Part shown: positions 6,508 through 15,468 of the stretch, one piece after another
Position numbering within the stretch: position 1 is the first letter of the stretch
Layout of the letters: every line of letters starts with the position of its first letter
Assembly (NCBI GenBank): GCA_016288655.1
Contig: JAEEKX010000006.1
Location: 1 to 44,923 of the forward strand
Length of the DNA stretch: 44,923 bases
Origin: Bacteroidales bacterium
Lineage (GTDB): Bacteria; Bacteroidota; Bacteroidia; Bacteroidales; WCHB1-69
Direction: 5' to 3'
Made by a program: the position numbers and the translations under genes
Notes under the pieces: generated by a model
The model's input: the letters and a program-made list of their open reading frames with translations, nothing else
What the model was told of the DNA's origin: nothing
Databases searched by the model: none

Positions 6508-7128
6508 TTACTTTCTCAACCCTTTGAGAATCAGTGTGATGACCTCTTCCTTGCGGCGCTGTAGGTAGGCGCGGATCTCCTCTTCGTTCTGCTCGAACAG
6601 GTCGCTATAGAGCGGCAGCGAGATGAAGGTGAAGACCACGAGCGACACCACGTCGATGGTCAAGTCCATGGTATCAATGGGACGGATATTGCCCTTGGCA
6701 ATCTCCGACTTGATGAGTTTGTCCCAGTCGGTGTAATATTGCAGACTCCCCGCATCGGTGATCATCCGCATCCGCATCCGCTGCCGTCGTTCTTCATTCA
6801 TTATCAATTCTTTAATGAGAAAAAAAGGGATTTGACGGTTCTTGGAAAGGGTGTCGAAGTAACTATCGACGAAATTGCGCAGGGCCAACTCCAAATCGTT
6901 GACTTGATTGTTCTTCTCGTGGATGTGGGAGATGAGCAGTTGGAATTTCTGCGTGAAAATCTGTTGGAAGAGGTTCTCCTTGGTTCGGTAGTAATAGTGG
7001 ACCAGCGCTTGGGTGCAGCCGGCGCTCTTGGCGATGTCGGTGGTGGAGGTGGCGTCGAAGCCGTTCTGCAGGAACAACTCTTCCGCCGCTTTCATGATGC
7101 TTTCCTCTAACTGTGAATTTTTGGCCAT
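6508..7128 (-). CDS. TetR-family transcriptional regulator
   Basis: A 206-residue protein with a typical TetR N-terminal DNA-binding domain. SIMKAAEELFLQNGFDATST leads to the helix-turn-helix TDIAKSAGCTQALVHYYYRTKENLF (about residues 28-52). The rest is helical and would hold the ligand pocket. It is the last gene of the minus-strand unit with the dehydratase and its activase, 30 bp after the former. It may respond to an acyl-CoA or related metabolite and control that unit, as many TetR proteins control neighbours. Residues 119-124 are a run of RMRMRM coded by a small CATCCG-type repeat. Confidence 0.93.
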   Translation of the reverse strand: MAKNSQLEESIMKAAEELFLQNGFDATSTTDIAKSAGCTQALVHYYYRTKENLFQQIFTQKFQLLISHIHEKNNQVNDLELALRNFVDSYFDTLSKNRQIPFFLIKELIMNEERRQRMRMRMITDAGSLQYYTDWDKLIKSEIAKGNIRPIDTMDLTIDVVSLVVFTFISLPLYSDLFEQNEEEIRAYLQRRKEEVITLILKGLRK

Positions 7129-7158
7129 AATGGAATGGTATGAATGGAGATGATTTTT

Positions 7159-9654
7159 TTATTTATTGTTTTCCAACTCTTTACGACAGTTTTCCACCAT
7201 AAAGTGCAGGCGGTTGAAGACGTTGGCCTCGGAGGTGCTGCTGTCGAAGTCGAGGAAGAGCAGACTGAGTTGGGGATAGAGCTGTTTGAGCCGTTTTTCG
7301 ACGCCTTTGGAGATGATGTGGTTGGCGATGCAGCCGAAGGGCTGGAGACTGACGACGTTGTGGATGCCGGTTTCGGCTAAGTGGCAGATCTCGCCCGGGA
7401 GGAACCACCCCTCGCCGAAGTCGCCGGCCATGTTCACCACCTGCTCCGCGAGTTTGGCGTCTTCGAAGATGTGGGTAAGCGGACGGAAGAACGGGAAGGG
7501 AGCGCAGATTTGGTTGAACTGTTGCATTTTCTTATATAAAATGTTGTAAACCAAATCATTGATCCACTTTGGAAACTTCACCTCCTTGATGTTGAGTTCG
7601 CGGTTGATGTGGTTGTTGGCGAAGCCGGTGGTGAGGAAGCCGATGAGGGCGGGCGGCACCACCTCCACGCCGTTCTGCTCCAGCCAGTTGACGACGTACT
7701 TGTTGCTGAATCCGTTGTATTTGACATAGATCTCGCCGACGAGTCCGATGACGGGCACGCGCTTTCCGGTGTCAATGGCGGCTGTGAACTCCCGCACGGC
7801 CTCGGCAAGCAGGTCGCGCAGTCCTTTGCTGTTGTTGTCGGCGATGATGGGCAGCGCCTGTTCGGTGTATTTCTGTTGCAGCGCCTTGGCGGTGCCGGGC
7901 ACCTTCTCGCGCACGACGGAGGCGTGGTAGAGTTTGGCCAGGCAGTCGGCGTAGAGCACGGTGTGGATGACAATGCCGATGATGCGGCGCAGGGGGACGG
8001 TGAACCCGGGTTGGGTGGCGGAGACGCTGGCGCTGAGGGCGAGTGAGATGACGGGGATCTCCTGCATGCCCGCGCTCACCAACGCGTTCTTGATGAGGGA
8101 GTAGTAGTTGGAGGCGCGGCACTGTCCGCCCGTCTGCGTCATGATGATGGCGACGTCGTGCGGGTCGTACTTGCCGCTGAGGAGTTCTCTCATGATGGAG
8201 CCGACGACGAGGGTGGCGGGGTAGCAGACCTCGTTGTTGGCGTAGCGCAGGCCCACTTCGGCGGCCTCCTGGGTGCCGGCGGGCAGGGTGACGAGGTTGT
8301 AGCCGGCGAGTTTGAACAGGGGCGGGAAGAATTCGGAGTAGCCCTCGGCGAAGTAAGGACCGAGGAGGGTGCGGCGGCGCTCCTGCGCGGTGTAAGTGCG
8401 TGTGGTGACGTACGACGACGGCTCCTGCTCGCGCGGGGGCGTGCCCGCGCCGCCGCTCACCGACTCCACCAACGACCGCACCCGCAAGCGCAACGACCCA
8501 ATGTTGTTCACGTCGTCGATCTTGAGGATGGTGTGGTTCTTGTGGAAACGCTTGAGGATGGCGTTGACCTCGTCGAGGATAAAAGCGTCGGGACCGCAAC
8601 CGAAAGAGGTGAGTTGCACGAAATGGAGGTTCCGGTAAGGGTGACTGCCCACGAAATAGGCGGCCTTGAAGATGCGGTTGGGGTAACTCCACTGTGTCAT
8701 GGCGTTCAGTTCGCGATAGACTGCCGCCCCGCTCACCGTCGCCGTGTTCTCGGTGATGACGTCGATGCCCATGTCGGCGATGGCGTGCGAGATCTTGTGT
8801 TCAATAAGCGGGTCGATGTGGTAGGGGCGGGCGGCGAGCAGGATCACCATGCGCTCCTCGGCGATGGCGGCGTCGAGGATCTCGTTGCCCCGCCGCGTCA
8901 ATGCCGCTAAGTAGTCGTCCTGCGCCTGCGCTGCCATCGTGATGGCGCGCTCGGCCACCGGCTTCGCCACGCCCAACCCTTGCAGATAAGCGAGGCACGA
9001 GCGGCGCATCAGCTTCTCTTCACTGAAGGTGATGACGGGCGAGTCGAACGGTATGCCCGCCTTCGCCGCCGGATCCATCGAACTGCGGATGACGTCGGAG
9101 TAGCCCGCCACAATCGGACAGTTGTAACTATTGCGCGACTGTTCGTCCTCTTTCCGCTCATAAACCACGTAAGGATAGAAGATGCGATCGACCTTCTTGG
9201 CGATTAGGTCGTTGACATGCCCGTGCATCAACTTGGCGGGGAAGCAGATATTGTCGGCCATGATGGCGCGCAATCCGCTTTCGTAGAGTTTGTTGCCGGA
9301 TGCGTTGGAGAGCACGGGGCGGAACCCGCACTCGGTGAAGAGCGTGCGCCAGAAGGGATAGTTCTCGTAGATGCCCAGTCCGCGCGGAATGCCGATGTTG
9401 GGCGCGTCGGCGGGCAACGTCTTCGTCGGCTTGGCGAACAGCAGTCTGTATTTCTCGGCAAACATGTTGATGCCCTTGCGCTGCGCGGCGGAGGTGTTGG
9501 AATAGACCTTCTCGCAGTTGTTGCCCGAGAAGAAGGTGTTGCCGTTCTGGAAATGGAACAACTTGACTGTGCAGTGGTTCTCGCAGCCCGGGCAGATCTC
9601 GAATTCCGACTCGTAACTGTTGGCGGATATCAGTTGGGAAAGGTTGGTGCTCAT
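7159..9654 (-). CDS. 2-hydroxyacyl-CoA dehydratase-like protein (DUF2229 type)
   Basis: An 831-residue protein of the family paired with BadF/HgdC activases. Near the N terminus is a four-Cys-type motif (CPGCENHC, residues 22-29). It is followed by the DUF2229 signature IPRGLGIYENYPFWRTLF, ICFPAKLMHGH, and two further dehydratase-like segments (ARPYHIDPLIEHKI; GGQCRASNYYSLIK). FGCGPDAF and PFGCIANHI carry cysteines of the kind that hold FeS clusters. It is probably cytosolic and works with the ATPase coded 33 bp upstream. In many bacteria the two parts are one chain of about 1,400-1,500 residues; here they are separate genes. The substrate is unknown. Confidence 0.85.
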   Translation of the reverse strand: MSTNLSQLISANSYESEFEICPGCENHCTVKLFHFQNGNTFFSGNNCEKVYSNTSAAQRKGINMFAEKYRLLFAKPTKTLPADAPNIGIPRGLGIYENYPFWRTLFTECGFRPVLSNASGNKLYESGLRAIMADNICFPAKLMHGHVNDLIAKKVDRIFYPYVVYERKEDEQSRNSYNCPIVAGYSDVIRSSMDPAAKAGIPFDSPVITFSEEKLMRRSCLAYLQGLGVAKPVAERAITMAAQAQDDYLAALTRRGNEILDAAIAEERMVILLAARPYHIDPLIEHKISHAIADMGIDVITENTATVSGAAVYRELNAMTQWSYPNRIFKAAYFVGSHPYRNLHFVQLTSFGCGPDAFILDEVNAILKRFHKNHTILKIDDVNNIGSLRLRVRSLVESVSGGAGTPPREQEPSSYVTTRTYTAQERRRTLLGPYFAEGYSEFFPPLFKLAGYNLVTLPAGTQEAAEVGLRYANNEVCYPATLVVGSIMRELLSGKYDPHDVAIIMTQTGGQCRASNYYSLIKNALVSAGMQEIPVISLALSASVSATQPGFTVPLRRIIGIVIHTVLYADCLAKLYHASVVREKVPGTAKALQQKYTEQALPIIADNNSKGLRDLLAEAVREFTAAIDTGKRVPVIGLVGEIYVKYNGFSNKYVVNWLEQNGVEVVPPALIGFLTTGFANNHINRELNIKEVKFPKWINDLVYNILYKKMQQFNQICAPFPFFRPLTHIFEDAKLAEQVVNMAGDFGEGWFLPGEICHLAETGIHNVVSLQPFGCIANHIISKGVEKRLKQLYPQLSLLFLDFDSSTSEANVFNRLHFMVENCRKELENNK

Positions 9655-9687
9655 GAGTTGAAAGGTGATGGATGGATGGGTTGAAGG

Positions 9688-11466
9688 TCAGGCGTTGTGC
9701 ATGGAGCGGGCGTAGAGGGCGGCTCCGTAGGCGCCCATCAGTTCGGGGATGTCGGAGAAGGCCACATGGCGCCCCGTCATCCGCTCCAGCGCACGCACGA
9801 TGCTGTGGTTGCGGAAGGTGCCTCCCTGTACGACCACGTGCGGGCCGAGTTCTTCTATATTCTTGAGTTTCAATACTTTGAAAAGACAATTTTTGACCAC
9901 GGAGTAACTGAAGCCGGCGGCGATGTCATCCACGGCGGCGCCCTCCTGCATGGCCTGCTTCACCTTGGAGTTCATGAAGACGGTGCAGCGGGTGCCGAGG
10001 TCGCAGGGGTGCGGCGCGTAGCAGGAGAGTTCTGCGAACTGCGCCACGGGGTAGCCCATCATGTTGGCGAAGGTCTCGATGAAGGACCCGCAGCCGGAAG
10101 AGCAGGCCTCGTTGATCTCCATACGGCGGATGGAGCCGTTCTCCACGAAGATGGCCTTCATGTCCTGACCGCCGATGTCGAGCACGAAACTCACGGCGGG
10201 TTCGACCTGCTTGGCGGCGGAGAAGTGCGCCATCGTCTCCACGATGCCGTAGTCGAAGTTGAAGGCGGTCTTGATGAGGTTCTCGCCGTAGCCGGTGGCC
10301 GCGCTCGCGGCGATGACGACGTTGTCCGGGTTCGGGGTGCTCTGGTACAGCGTCTGCAACATGCCGCAGAAGGCCTTGAAACTGTCGCCCTCGTTACGTT
10401 GGTAGTCGGTATAGACGATGTCGCCATCGGCGTTGAGGAGCACTAATTTGGTGGTGGTGCTGCCCGAATCGACTCCGAGGTAATAGGTGGAAGGCGTGTC
10501 GCTGACCAACGCTGCGCGGGGCACTTTGTAAATGTTCTCCGCTTGCAGCCAGTGGTCGTATTCCTTCTTGGAGGTGAAGAGGCAGGGGAGACGGTTGTCG
10601 AGTTGCTGCGGGGTGTCGCGTTTCTCCTCGATGGTGCGGATCAGTTGGTCGAGAGTGAGAATGCCGTGGCTGTGGCTTTCGGCAAGCAGGGCGCAGCCGG
10701 TGGCGGGGATGAGTTGGGCGTTCTCGGGCAGCAGGCACTGCTGTTCGCTTAGTCCGAGCACGCGGCGGAAGTGTTTCTGCAACTCCGGTAGGAAGGCAAA
10801 CGGTCCGCCGCAGAAGAAGACCGTTGGTGTGATGTCCATGCCGCGGGCGAGCGACGACACCACCTGCATCGCCACGGCGTTGAATACCGACGCCGCAATG
10901 TCGGCGCGGCTGATGTTGCGGCTCATCAGGTTCTGGATGTCGGTTTTCGAGAAGACGCCGCAGCGCGAGGCGATCGGGTGGATGCTCTCCGCCTGCTCCG
11001 CCAACGCGTTCAACTCCTTCGTCTCCACATGGAACAACATGGCGGTCTGGTCGATGAAAGCCCCCGTGCCGCCGGCGCAACTGCCGTTCATGCGGATGTC
11101 GGGCACTTTCCCTTTCTCAAAGAAGATCATCTTGCTGTCCTCACCGCCCATGTCGATGAGCGTGCCCACTTCGGGGTAACGCCGTTTCACGGTCTCGGCC
11201 GCCGCCACCACCTCCTGCACGAACCCGATGTCGAGCCGTTGCGCATAGCCCATGCCCACCGATCCGGTGACCACCAAGCGAAGCCGACAGTCGCCCACGA
11301 CCTCCCGAAACTGGTGCGCCAACTGCGCCGCCGTGCCGCGGATGTCGGCCTGATGGCGCTGGTAGGCGGAAAAAACCAACTCGCCACGCTCATCCAATGC
11401 CGCCACCTTCATCGTCGTCGAACCAATGTCAACCCCTACGGAATATAGCGTTTCACTGTTCTCCAT
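9688..11466 (-). CDS. Acyl-CoA dehydratase activase, tandem BadF/BadG/HgdC ATPase
   Basis: A 592-residue protein with two ASKHA-fold ATPase domains. Domain 1 (about 7-270) has GVDIGSTTMKVAAL, DMGGEDSKM, NGSCAGGTGAF and SRCGVFSKTDIQ. Domain 2 (about 318-585) has GVDSGSTTTKLVLL, DIGGQDMKA, NEACSSGCGSF and GTRCTVFMNSK. The paired Cys in CAGGTG/RCGVF and CSSGCG/RCTVF are those that hold the bridging [4Fe-4S] cluster in HgdC-type activases, where two single-domain chains form the dimer. Here both halves lie in one chain. It would inject one electron per ATP cycle into the partner dehydratase. It is the first gene of the operon, after a TATTTTTG box. Confidence 0.92.
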   Translation of the reverse strand: MENSETLYSVGVDIGSTTMKVAALDERGELVFSAYQRHQADIRGTAAQLAHQFREVVGDCRLRLVVTGSVGMGYAQRLDIGFVQEVVAAAETVKRRYPEVGTLIDMGGEDSKMIFFEKGKVPDIRMNGSCAGGTGAFIDQTAMLFHVETKELNALAEQAESIHPIASRCGVFSKTDIQNLMSRNISRADIAASVFNAVAMQVVSSLARGMDITPTVFFCGGPFAFLPELQKHFRRVLGLSEQQCLLPENAQLIPATGCALLAESHSHGILTLDQLIRTIEEKRDTPQQLDNRLPCLFTSKKEYDHWLQAENIYKVPRAALVSDTPSTYYLGVDSGSTTTKLVLLNADGDIVYTDYQRNEGDSFKAFCGMLQTLYQSTPNPDNVVIAASAATGYGENLIKTAFNFDYGIVETMAHFSAAKQVEPAVSFVLDIGGQDMKAIFVENGSIRRMEINEACSSGCGSFIETFANMMGYPVAQFAELSCYAPHPCDLGTRCTVFMNSKVKQAMQEGAAVDDIAAGFSYSVVKNCLFKVLKLKNIEELGPHVVVQGGTFRNHSIVRALERMTGRHVAFSDIPELMGAYGAALYARSMHNA

Positions 11467-11509
11467 ATTTTTTGATAACTTAGTTTAATAGAGTTATTAA
11501 ATTGGGTTG

Positions 11510-11517
11510 CAAAAATA
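11510..11517 (-). promoter_or_regulatory. Activase operon promoter (-7 box)
   Basis: TATTTTTG on the minus strand (11517 to 11510) fits TAnnTTTG and lies 43 bp before the activase ATG. The -33 element is unclear. It is back-to-back with the promoter of the T9SS cargo gene. Confidence 0.6.
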
Positions 11518-11552
11518 GAAAAAAAAGCGAGATGAAAAAAATTTCTAGATTA

Positions 11553-11583
11553 TTTGTTTTTTTCAAGATAATTTGTAATTTTG
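11553..11583 (+). promoter_or_regulatory. Promoter of the T9SS cargo gene
   Basis: TTTG (11553-11556), 19 bp, then TAATTTTG (11576-11583): a near-ideal Bacteroidota promoter. The expected transcript start is near 11590. That rules out the in-frame TTG at 11581 and supports the ATG at 11605 as the start codon. Confidence 0.8.
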
Positions 11584-11604
11584 CCCGTTCAAAACTTGTT
11601 AAAA

Positions 11605-13683
11605 ATGAGAAGATTACTACTTTTTTCCGTTTTTGCCTTATTGCTGTCGCCCATCTTCGGGCAACATCAGCTTCAGCATGTCAGCCGCGATGCGAGCGCT
11701 CCGGCACTCTCTTCCGACAGAAACTCCGGCTGGATCTCGTGGGCCACGGAGGCCAACCTCACCCAGGGCATCGTCAACACCGACGCCACCGACCCGTTCG
11801 ATCTGGCTTGCGTGCAGCGATTCGCTGCCTCCGACCTGACCTCTCTCGACGGCACCACGCTCACGCAGGTGGCTTTCTACCTGTGGTCCAGCGACGAATA
11901 TCCCGCGGGCGGAACCTACAGCATCCGTGTCTATCAGGGCGGTAGTTACAACTCTTCCACCTCCATGAATCCGGGGAACTTGGTGGCCTCGCAAACGGTG
12001 TCCTCCGTCAACATCGACGACTGGACGGTGGTGACGCTCAACACTCCCGTCACCATCGACGCGACCAAGGAACTGTGGTTCGGCGTCTATATCAGCAACG
12101 GCACCGGCCTGCTGTTGTCGTACGACGAGAGCAATGTCACCGCAGGCAAGGGCACCCTCTACTATGATCCCGAAGACCAGACGTGGTACGACATCAACGC
12201 CATCGGCTTGTCGTTCACAGTAGGCAACTGGGGGCTGATGGGTTACGTCAACGACCCCAACGGCGACGATCCGATCATCGACCTCGGCATCTGGTACATC
12301 GACAACGTCAACGACCAGAACGAGATCACCAGCATGACAGTGCCTTACGGCAGCAACTTCACCCCTATTCCGATTGTCTATAACTACAACTATGGTGCTG
12401 CCACATACGATTTCCAAGACACTTTGCACTTCGAGATGACCATTGACGGCACGCCGCTGGGCAGCACGGGCGCTTCCACCACCTACATCGCCTCCGGCAA
12501 CGGCGTCTATTGGACCGGCTTCAACGCCTTGTATGCCTCCGACATCGCCACCTACAACCTGTACGGCACGCACACGTTCTGCATGACCGTGAGCACAGGT
12601 CCCGGGTGGTTTGAGAACGACCCGAGCGACAACACGGGCTGCATGACGGTGACCTTCGAAGCGCCTCCGGCATCGCAATCCTACGTCATCACGGTCCTCA
12701 ACAACGACGGCACCATCCTGCCCTCGGGCAGTGTGAGCGTCACCGCGGGCGGTTCGCAGACCTTCATCATCTCGCCGCAACCCTGCCAGACCATCAGCGA
12801 TGTGCTGGTGGATGGCGTGAGCGTGCTGTCGCAGGTGACCAATAACATGTACACCTTCACCAACGTCATGGCTAACCATACCTTCCAGGTGCTATACACC
12901 ACGCAGACTTTTGCACTGTCGGCCAGCACCGACGGCAACGGCACGGTGACGCCTACTTCTATGAATGCGCAATGCGGTGGAAGTCAGACTTTCACTATCA
13001 CCCCCAACACGGGCTATGTCATCAACTACGTCACCGACAACACTATGGATGTGACCTCCTCGGTGGTCAACAACGTCTATACGATTTCCAACATCAACAT
13101 AGCGCACACGATCTATGTCGCCTTCACGCCCACCACCTCGACGCCGTGCGATATTCCGACGAATGTCACGGTGGATGAGAACGGCAACATCTGTTGGGGC
13201 GGCACGGCAGCCAGTTGGAACGTGCTTTACAACATCAATGGTGGTGCCGACCAGACGGTGGCCGTGTCGGTGCCTTGCTTCCAGGTGCCCGGCTTGGCTG
13301 ACGGCGACGTGGTTTCCTACAGCATCCAGGCCTTTTGTGGCGGCACGGCCGGTAGTAGTGCCTGGACGCCTGCACAGACCTTCACCTACGACGCGGGCGG
13401 TGGCAATCCGGATGATCCCGATGATCCGGAAGATGGTGTCGCCGAGTATCACGTCATCGCGCTCACGCTCTATCCCAACCCGGCCGACAACGTGCTGCAC
13501 GTGCGCTGCGGTCAGCCGATGGAGCGCGTCGAACTGTGCAACCTCGCCGGTCAGCGGCTGCAGTTGGGCTCCGTGGATGCCGCCACCGCCGAGTTCAACG
13601 TGACGAACCTCGCCGCCGGCATCTACTTCGTGCGTGCCTTCGCCGACGGACAGACTCTCGTGCGGAAGTTCGTCAAGCGGTAA
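11605..13683 (+). CDS. Secreted protein with T9SS C-terminal sorting domain and InlB-like repeats
   Basis: 692 residues from the ATG at 11605, chosen because the promoter lies just upstream and because MRRLLLFSVFALLLSPIFG is then a proper signal peptide. The first 350 or so residues are beta-rich and of unknown family. Two repeats of about 75 residues follow (GSVSVTAGGSQTFIISP and SMNAQCGGSQTFTITPNTGY), of the InlB B-repeat type. Then comes a fibronectin-III-like segment, an Asp/Pro linker (DDPDDPED) and a C-terminal sorting domain: LYPNPADNVLHV, LCNLAGQRL, LAAGIYFVRAF, VRKFVKR. It is likely exported by Sec and T9SS and fixed to the cell surface. No catalytic motif is visible, so an adhesin-like role is the best guess. 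Confidence 0.85.
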   Translation: MRRLLLFSVFALLLSPIFGQHQLQHVSRDASAPALSSDRNSGWISWATEANLTQGIVNTDATDPFDLACVQRFAASDLTSLDGTTLTQVAFYLWSSDEYPAGGTYSIRVYQGGSYNSSTSMNPGNLVASQTVSSVNIDDWTVVTLNTPVTIDATKELWFGVYISNGTGLLLSYDESNVTAGKGTLYYDPEDQTWYDINAIGLSFTVGNWGLMGYVNDPNGDDPIIDLGIWYIDNVNDQNEITSMTVPYGSNFTPIPIVYNYNYGAATYDFQDTLHFEMTIDGTPLGSTGASTTYIASGNGVYWTGFNALYASDIATYNLYGTHTFCMTVSTGPGWFENDPSDNTGCMTVTFEAPPASQSYVITVLNNDGTILPSGSVSVTAGGSQTFIISPQPCQTISDVLVDGVSVLSQVTNNMYTFTNVMANHTFQVLYTTQTFALSASTDGNGTVTPTSMNAQCGGSQTFTITPNTGYVINYVTDNTMDVTSSVVNNVYTISNINIAHTIYVAFTPTTSTPCDIPTNVTVDENGNICWGGTAASWNVLYNINGGADQTVAVSVPCFQVPGLADGDVVSYSIQAFCGGTAGSSAWTPAQTFTYDAGGGNPDDPDDPEDGVAEYHVIALTLYPNPADNVLHVRCGQPMERVELCNLAGQRLQLGSVDAATAEFNVTNLAAGIYFVRAFADGQTLVRKFVKR

Positions 13684-13700
13684 ATGATACAATTTTATTT

Positions 13701-13734
13701 GATTTGGCTTGATAAATTTTTATCCAGCCAAATC
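13701..13734 (+). terminator. Hairpin after the T9SS cargo gene
   Basis: Arms 13701-13716 and 13719-13734 pair over 15 of 16 positions (GATTTGGCT / AGCCAAATC plus an inner GATAAA / TTTATC) with a two-base loop. The T-run after it is weak. It lies 17 bp past the stop codon. Confidence 0.6.
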
Positions 13735-13813
13735 GAATCATTTTATACTCCATCTGGCTGACTTGAATTTTCAATTCGGTAAAGAAAATCTTTCCAATTT
13801 TGCAGAATTATTG

Positions 13814-13821
13814 TAATTTTG
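13814..13821 (+). promoter_or_regulatory. -7 box ahead of the carboxynorspermidine synthase gene
   Basis: TAATTTTG fits TAnnTTTG, 25 bp before the ATG at 13847. Only a weak TTTC at 13791-13794 sits where the -33 element is expected. Confidence 0.6.
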
Positions 13822-13846
13822 CACTTTCATCTAAAACCTAAGAAAA

Positions 13847-15046
13847 ATGGCAAAAGTCCTCATCATCGGCGCCGGTGGAGTTGGCGCAGTGGTTGCGCAC
13901 AAATGCGCTTCCGTCCCTGAAGTTTTCACAGAAATCGTCATTGCGAGCCGCACGAAGGCGAAGTGCGACAAGTTGGCCGCCGCCATCGGCAAGCCCAACA
14001 TCCGCACCGCCCAGGTGGATGCCGACAACGTGCCGGAGACCATCGCCCTGCTCGAGAAGGAACGCCCCGACCTGCTCATCAACGTGGCCCTGCCCTACCA
14101 GGATCTCCCGCTGATGGACGCCTGTTTAGCCACCCGCACCAACTACATGGACACCGCCAACTACGAGCCGAAGGATGTCGCCAAGTTCGAATACAAGTGG
14201 CAATGGGCCTATCAGGACCGTTTCAAGGAAGCCGGCATCATGGCGCTGCTCGGCTGCGGCTTTGACCCGGGCGTCACCAGCGTCTATACCGCCTATGCCG
14301 CCAAGCACCACTTCGACGAGATCCACTACCTCGACATCGTCGATTGCAACGCCGGCGACCACGGCAAGGCCTTCGCCACCAACTTCAACCCCGAAATCAA
14401 TATCCGCGAGATTACCCAGCGCGGCAAATATTGGCAGGATGGCCAGTGGGTGGAGATCGACCCGATGAGCATCCACAAGCCGGTGGAGTACCCGAATATT
14501 GGCGAGCGCGAGTCGTATCTGCTTTACCATGAGGAGCTTGAATCGCTGACCAAAAACTATCCCACCATCAAGCGCGCCCGCTTCTGGATGACTTTCGGCC
14601 AGAAGTACCTCACCGTGCTGAATGTCCTCCAAGAGGTTGGTCTCACCAGCATCAAGCCCATCAACTACGAGGGTAAGGAGATTGTGCCGTTGCAGTTCTT
14701 GAAGGCCGTGTTGCCGGAGCCGTCTTCGCTGGGCGAGGGTTACAAGGGACAGACCTCCATCGGCTGTCAGATGCGCGGCATCAAGGACGGCAAAGAGCGC
14801 ACCTACTACATCTGGAACAACTGCGACCACGCTGCCTGCTTCAAAGAGATTGGCGCACAGGCCGTTTCATACACCACCGGCGTGCCCTGCATGCTCGGCG
14901 CCAAGATGATTCTCACCGGCAAATGGCAAGGCAAGGGCGTCTTCAACATCGAGCAGTTCGATCCCGATCCATTCCTCGCCGAGATCGGCAAGTATGGTCT
15001 GCCCTGGAACGAGCGCATCGACGAGCCGCTGCCCATTGAAAAGTAA
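13847..15046 (+). CDS. Carboxynorspermidine/carboxyspermidine dehydrogenase (saccharopine dehydrogenase family)
   Basis: A 399-residue cytosolic enzyme. It opens with a Rossmann nucleotide-binding motif (VLIIGAGGVGAVVAHKCA) and has the CASDH-type features LINVALPYQDLPLMDACL, YMDTANYEP, GCGFDPGVTSVY and DCNAGDHG. In Bacteroidota this enzyme joins aspartate semialdehyde to putrescine or diaminopropane with NADPH; a decarboxylase then gives spermidine or norspermidine. The length and motifs fit this branch better than lysine-forming saccharopine dehydrogenases. The decarboxylase gene is not in the window. The small membrane-protein gene follows 6 bp later and may be co-transcribed. Confidence 0.88.
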   Translation: MAKVLIIGAGGVGAVVAHKCASVPEVFTEIVIASRTKAKCDKLAAAIGKPNIRTAQVDADNVPETIALLEKERPDLLINVALPYQDLPLMDACLATRTNYMDTANYEPKDVAKFEYKWQWAYQDRFKEAGIMALLGCGFDPGVTSVYTAYAAKHHFDEIHYLDIVDCNAGDHGKAFATNFNPEINIREITQRGKYWQDGQWVEIDPMSIHKPVEYPNIGERESYLLYHEELESLTKNYPTIKRARFWMTFGQKYLTVLNVLQEVGLTSIKPINYEGKEIVPLQFLKAVLPEPSSLGEGYKGQTSIGCQMRGIKDGKERTYYIWNNCDHAACFKEIGAQAVSYTTGVPCMLGAKMILTGKWQGKGVFNIEQFDPDPFLAEIGKYGLPWNERIDEPLPIEK

Positions 15047-15052
15047 AACACC

Positions 15053-15463
15053 TTGAGAATCAATCGCTTTTTCCTCTTTCTGATCGGCTTTGCCGTGATG
15101 CTGGCTGTCTATTTCGCGCAGCGCGCCTACATTTACCAACACAGCGCCTTCACGCACGGCATGCTGGTATGTGACGACCCGCTGGACCTGAAGTTCTATG
15201 AGGCAGACATGACCTTGCACTACTATGTGGATGGACGGGAGTACACCGTGGAGGTAAGGGATGACACCCGATTGGCTTTCAAGGAGTTGCAAATCCGTTA
15301 TCCGCAAGGCAAGCCCGACAAGGGGCGCATTTACAGCACGTCGCGTTTTTGGGTGCTTCCCGCGCTATGGCTGCTGATTCCTCTGATGCTCTGGGGCGCC
15401 TTCATCTTCACCTATTTTAGGGAAAACAGCGGCATCCAGATTACATACGAGAAAAAAGAGTGA
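15053..15463 (+). CDS. Small hypothetical membrane protein (TTG start)
   Basis: 136 residues from a TTG start six bases after the previous stop codon. The next in-frame ATG would cut into the first membrane helix, so TTG is preferred. There are two helices: residues 5-22 (FFLFLIGFAVMLAVYF) and about 100-121 (VLPALWLLIPLMLWGAFIF). A loop of some 75 residues lies between them, probably outside the cytoplasm, with LHYYVDGREYTVEVRDDTRLAF, a pattern like the DUF3592-type loop proteins. A short charged tail (YEKKE) ends it. The function is unknown. It ends five bases from the convergent metF gene with no terminator between. Confidence 0.7.
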   Translation: MRINRFFLFLIGFAVMLAVYFAQRAYIYQHSAFTHGMLVCDDPLDLKFYEADMTLHYYVDGREYTVEVRDDTRLAFKELQIRYPQGKPDKGRIYSTSRFWVLPALWLLIPLMLWGAFIFTYFRENSGIQITYEKKE

Positions 15464-15468
15464 CGTCG

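Noticed and set aside
6739-6800. Short CATCCG repeat, considered as a microsatellite or CRISPR-like repeat
   Set aside because: Only a few units, in frame within the TetR gene, coding RMRMRM. I saw no CRISPR array anywhere in the window.
11638-12879. 413-codon minus-strand frame across the T9SS cargo gene
   Set aside because: Val/Arg/His-rich shadow; the plus frame has promoter, signal peptide and sorting domain.
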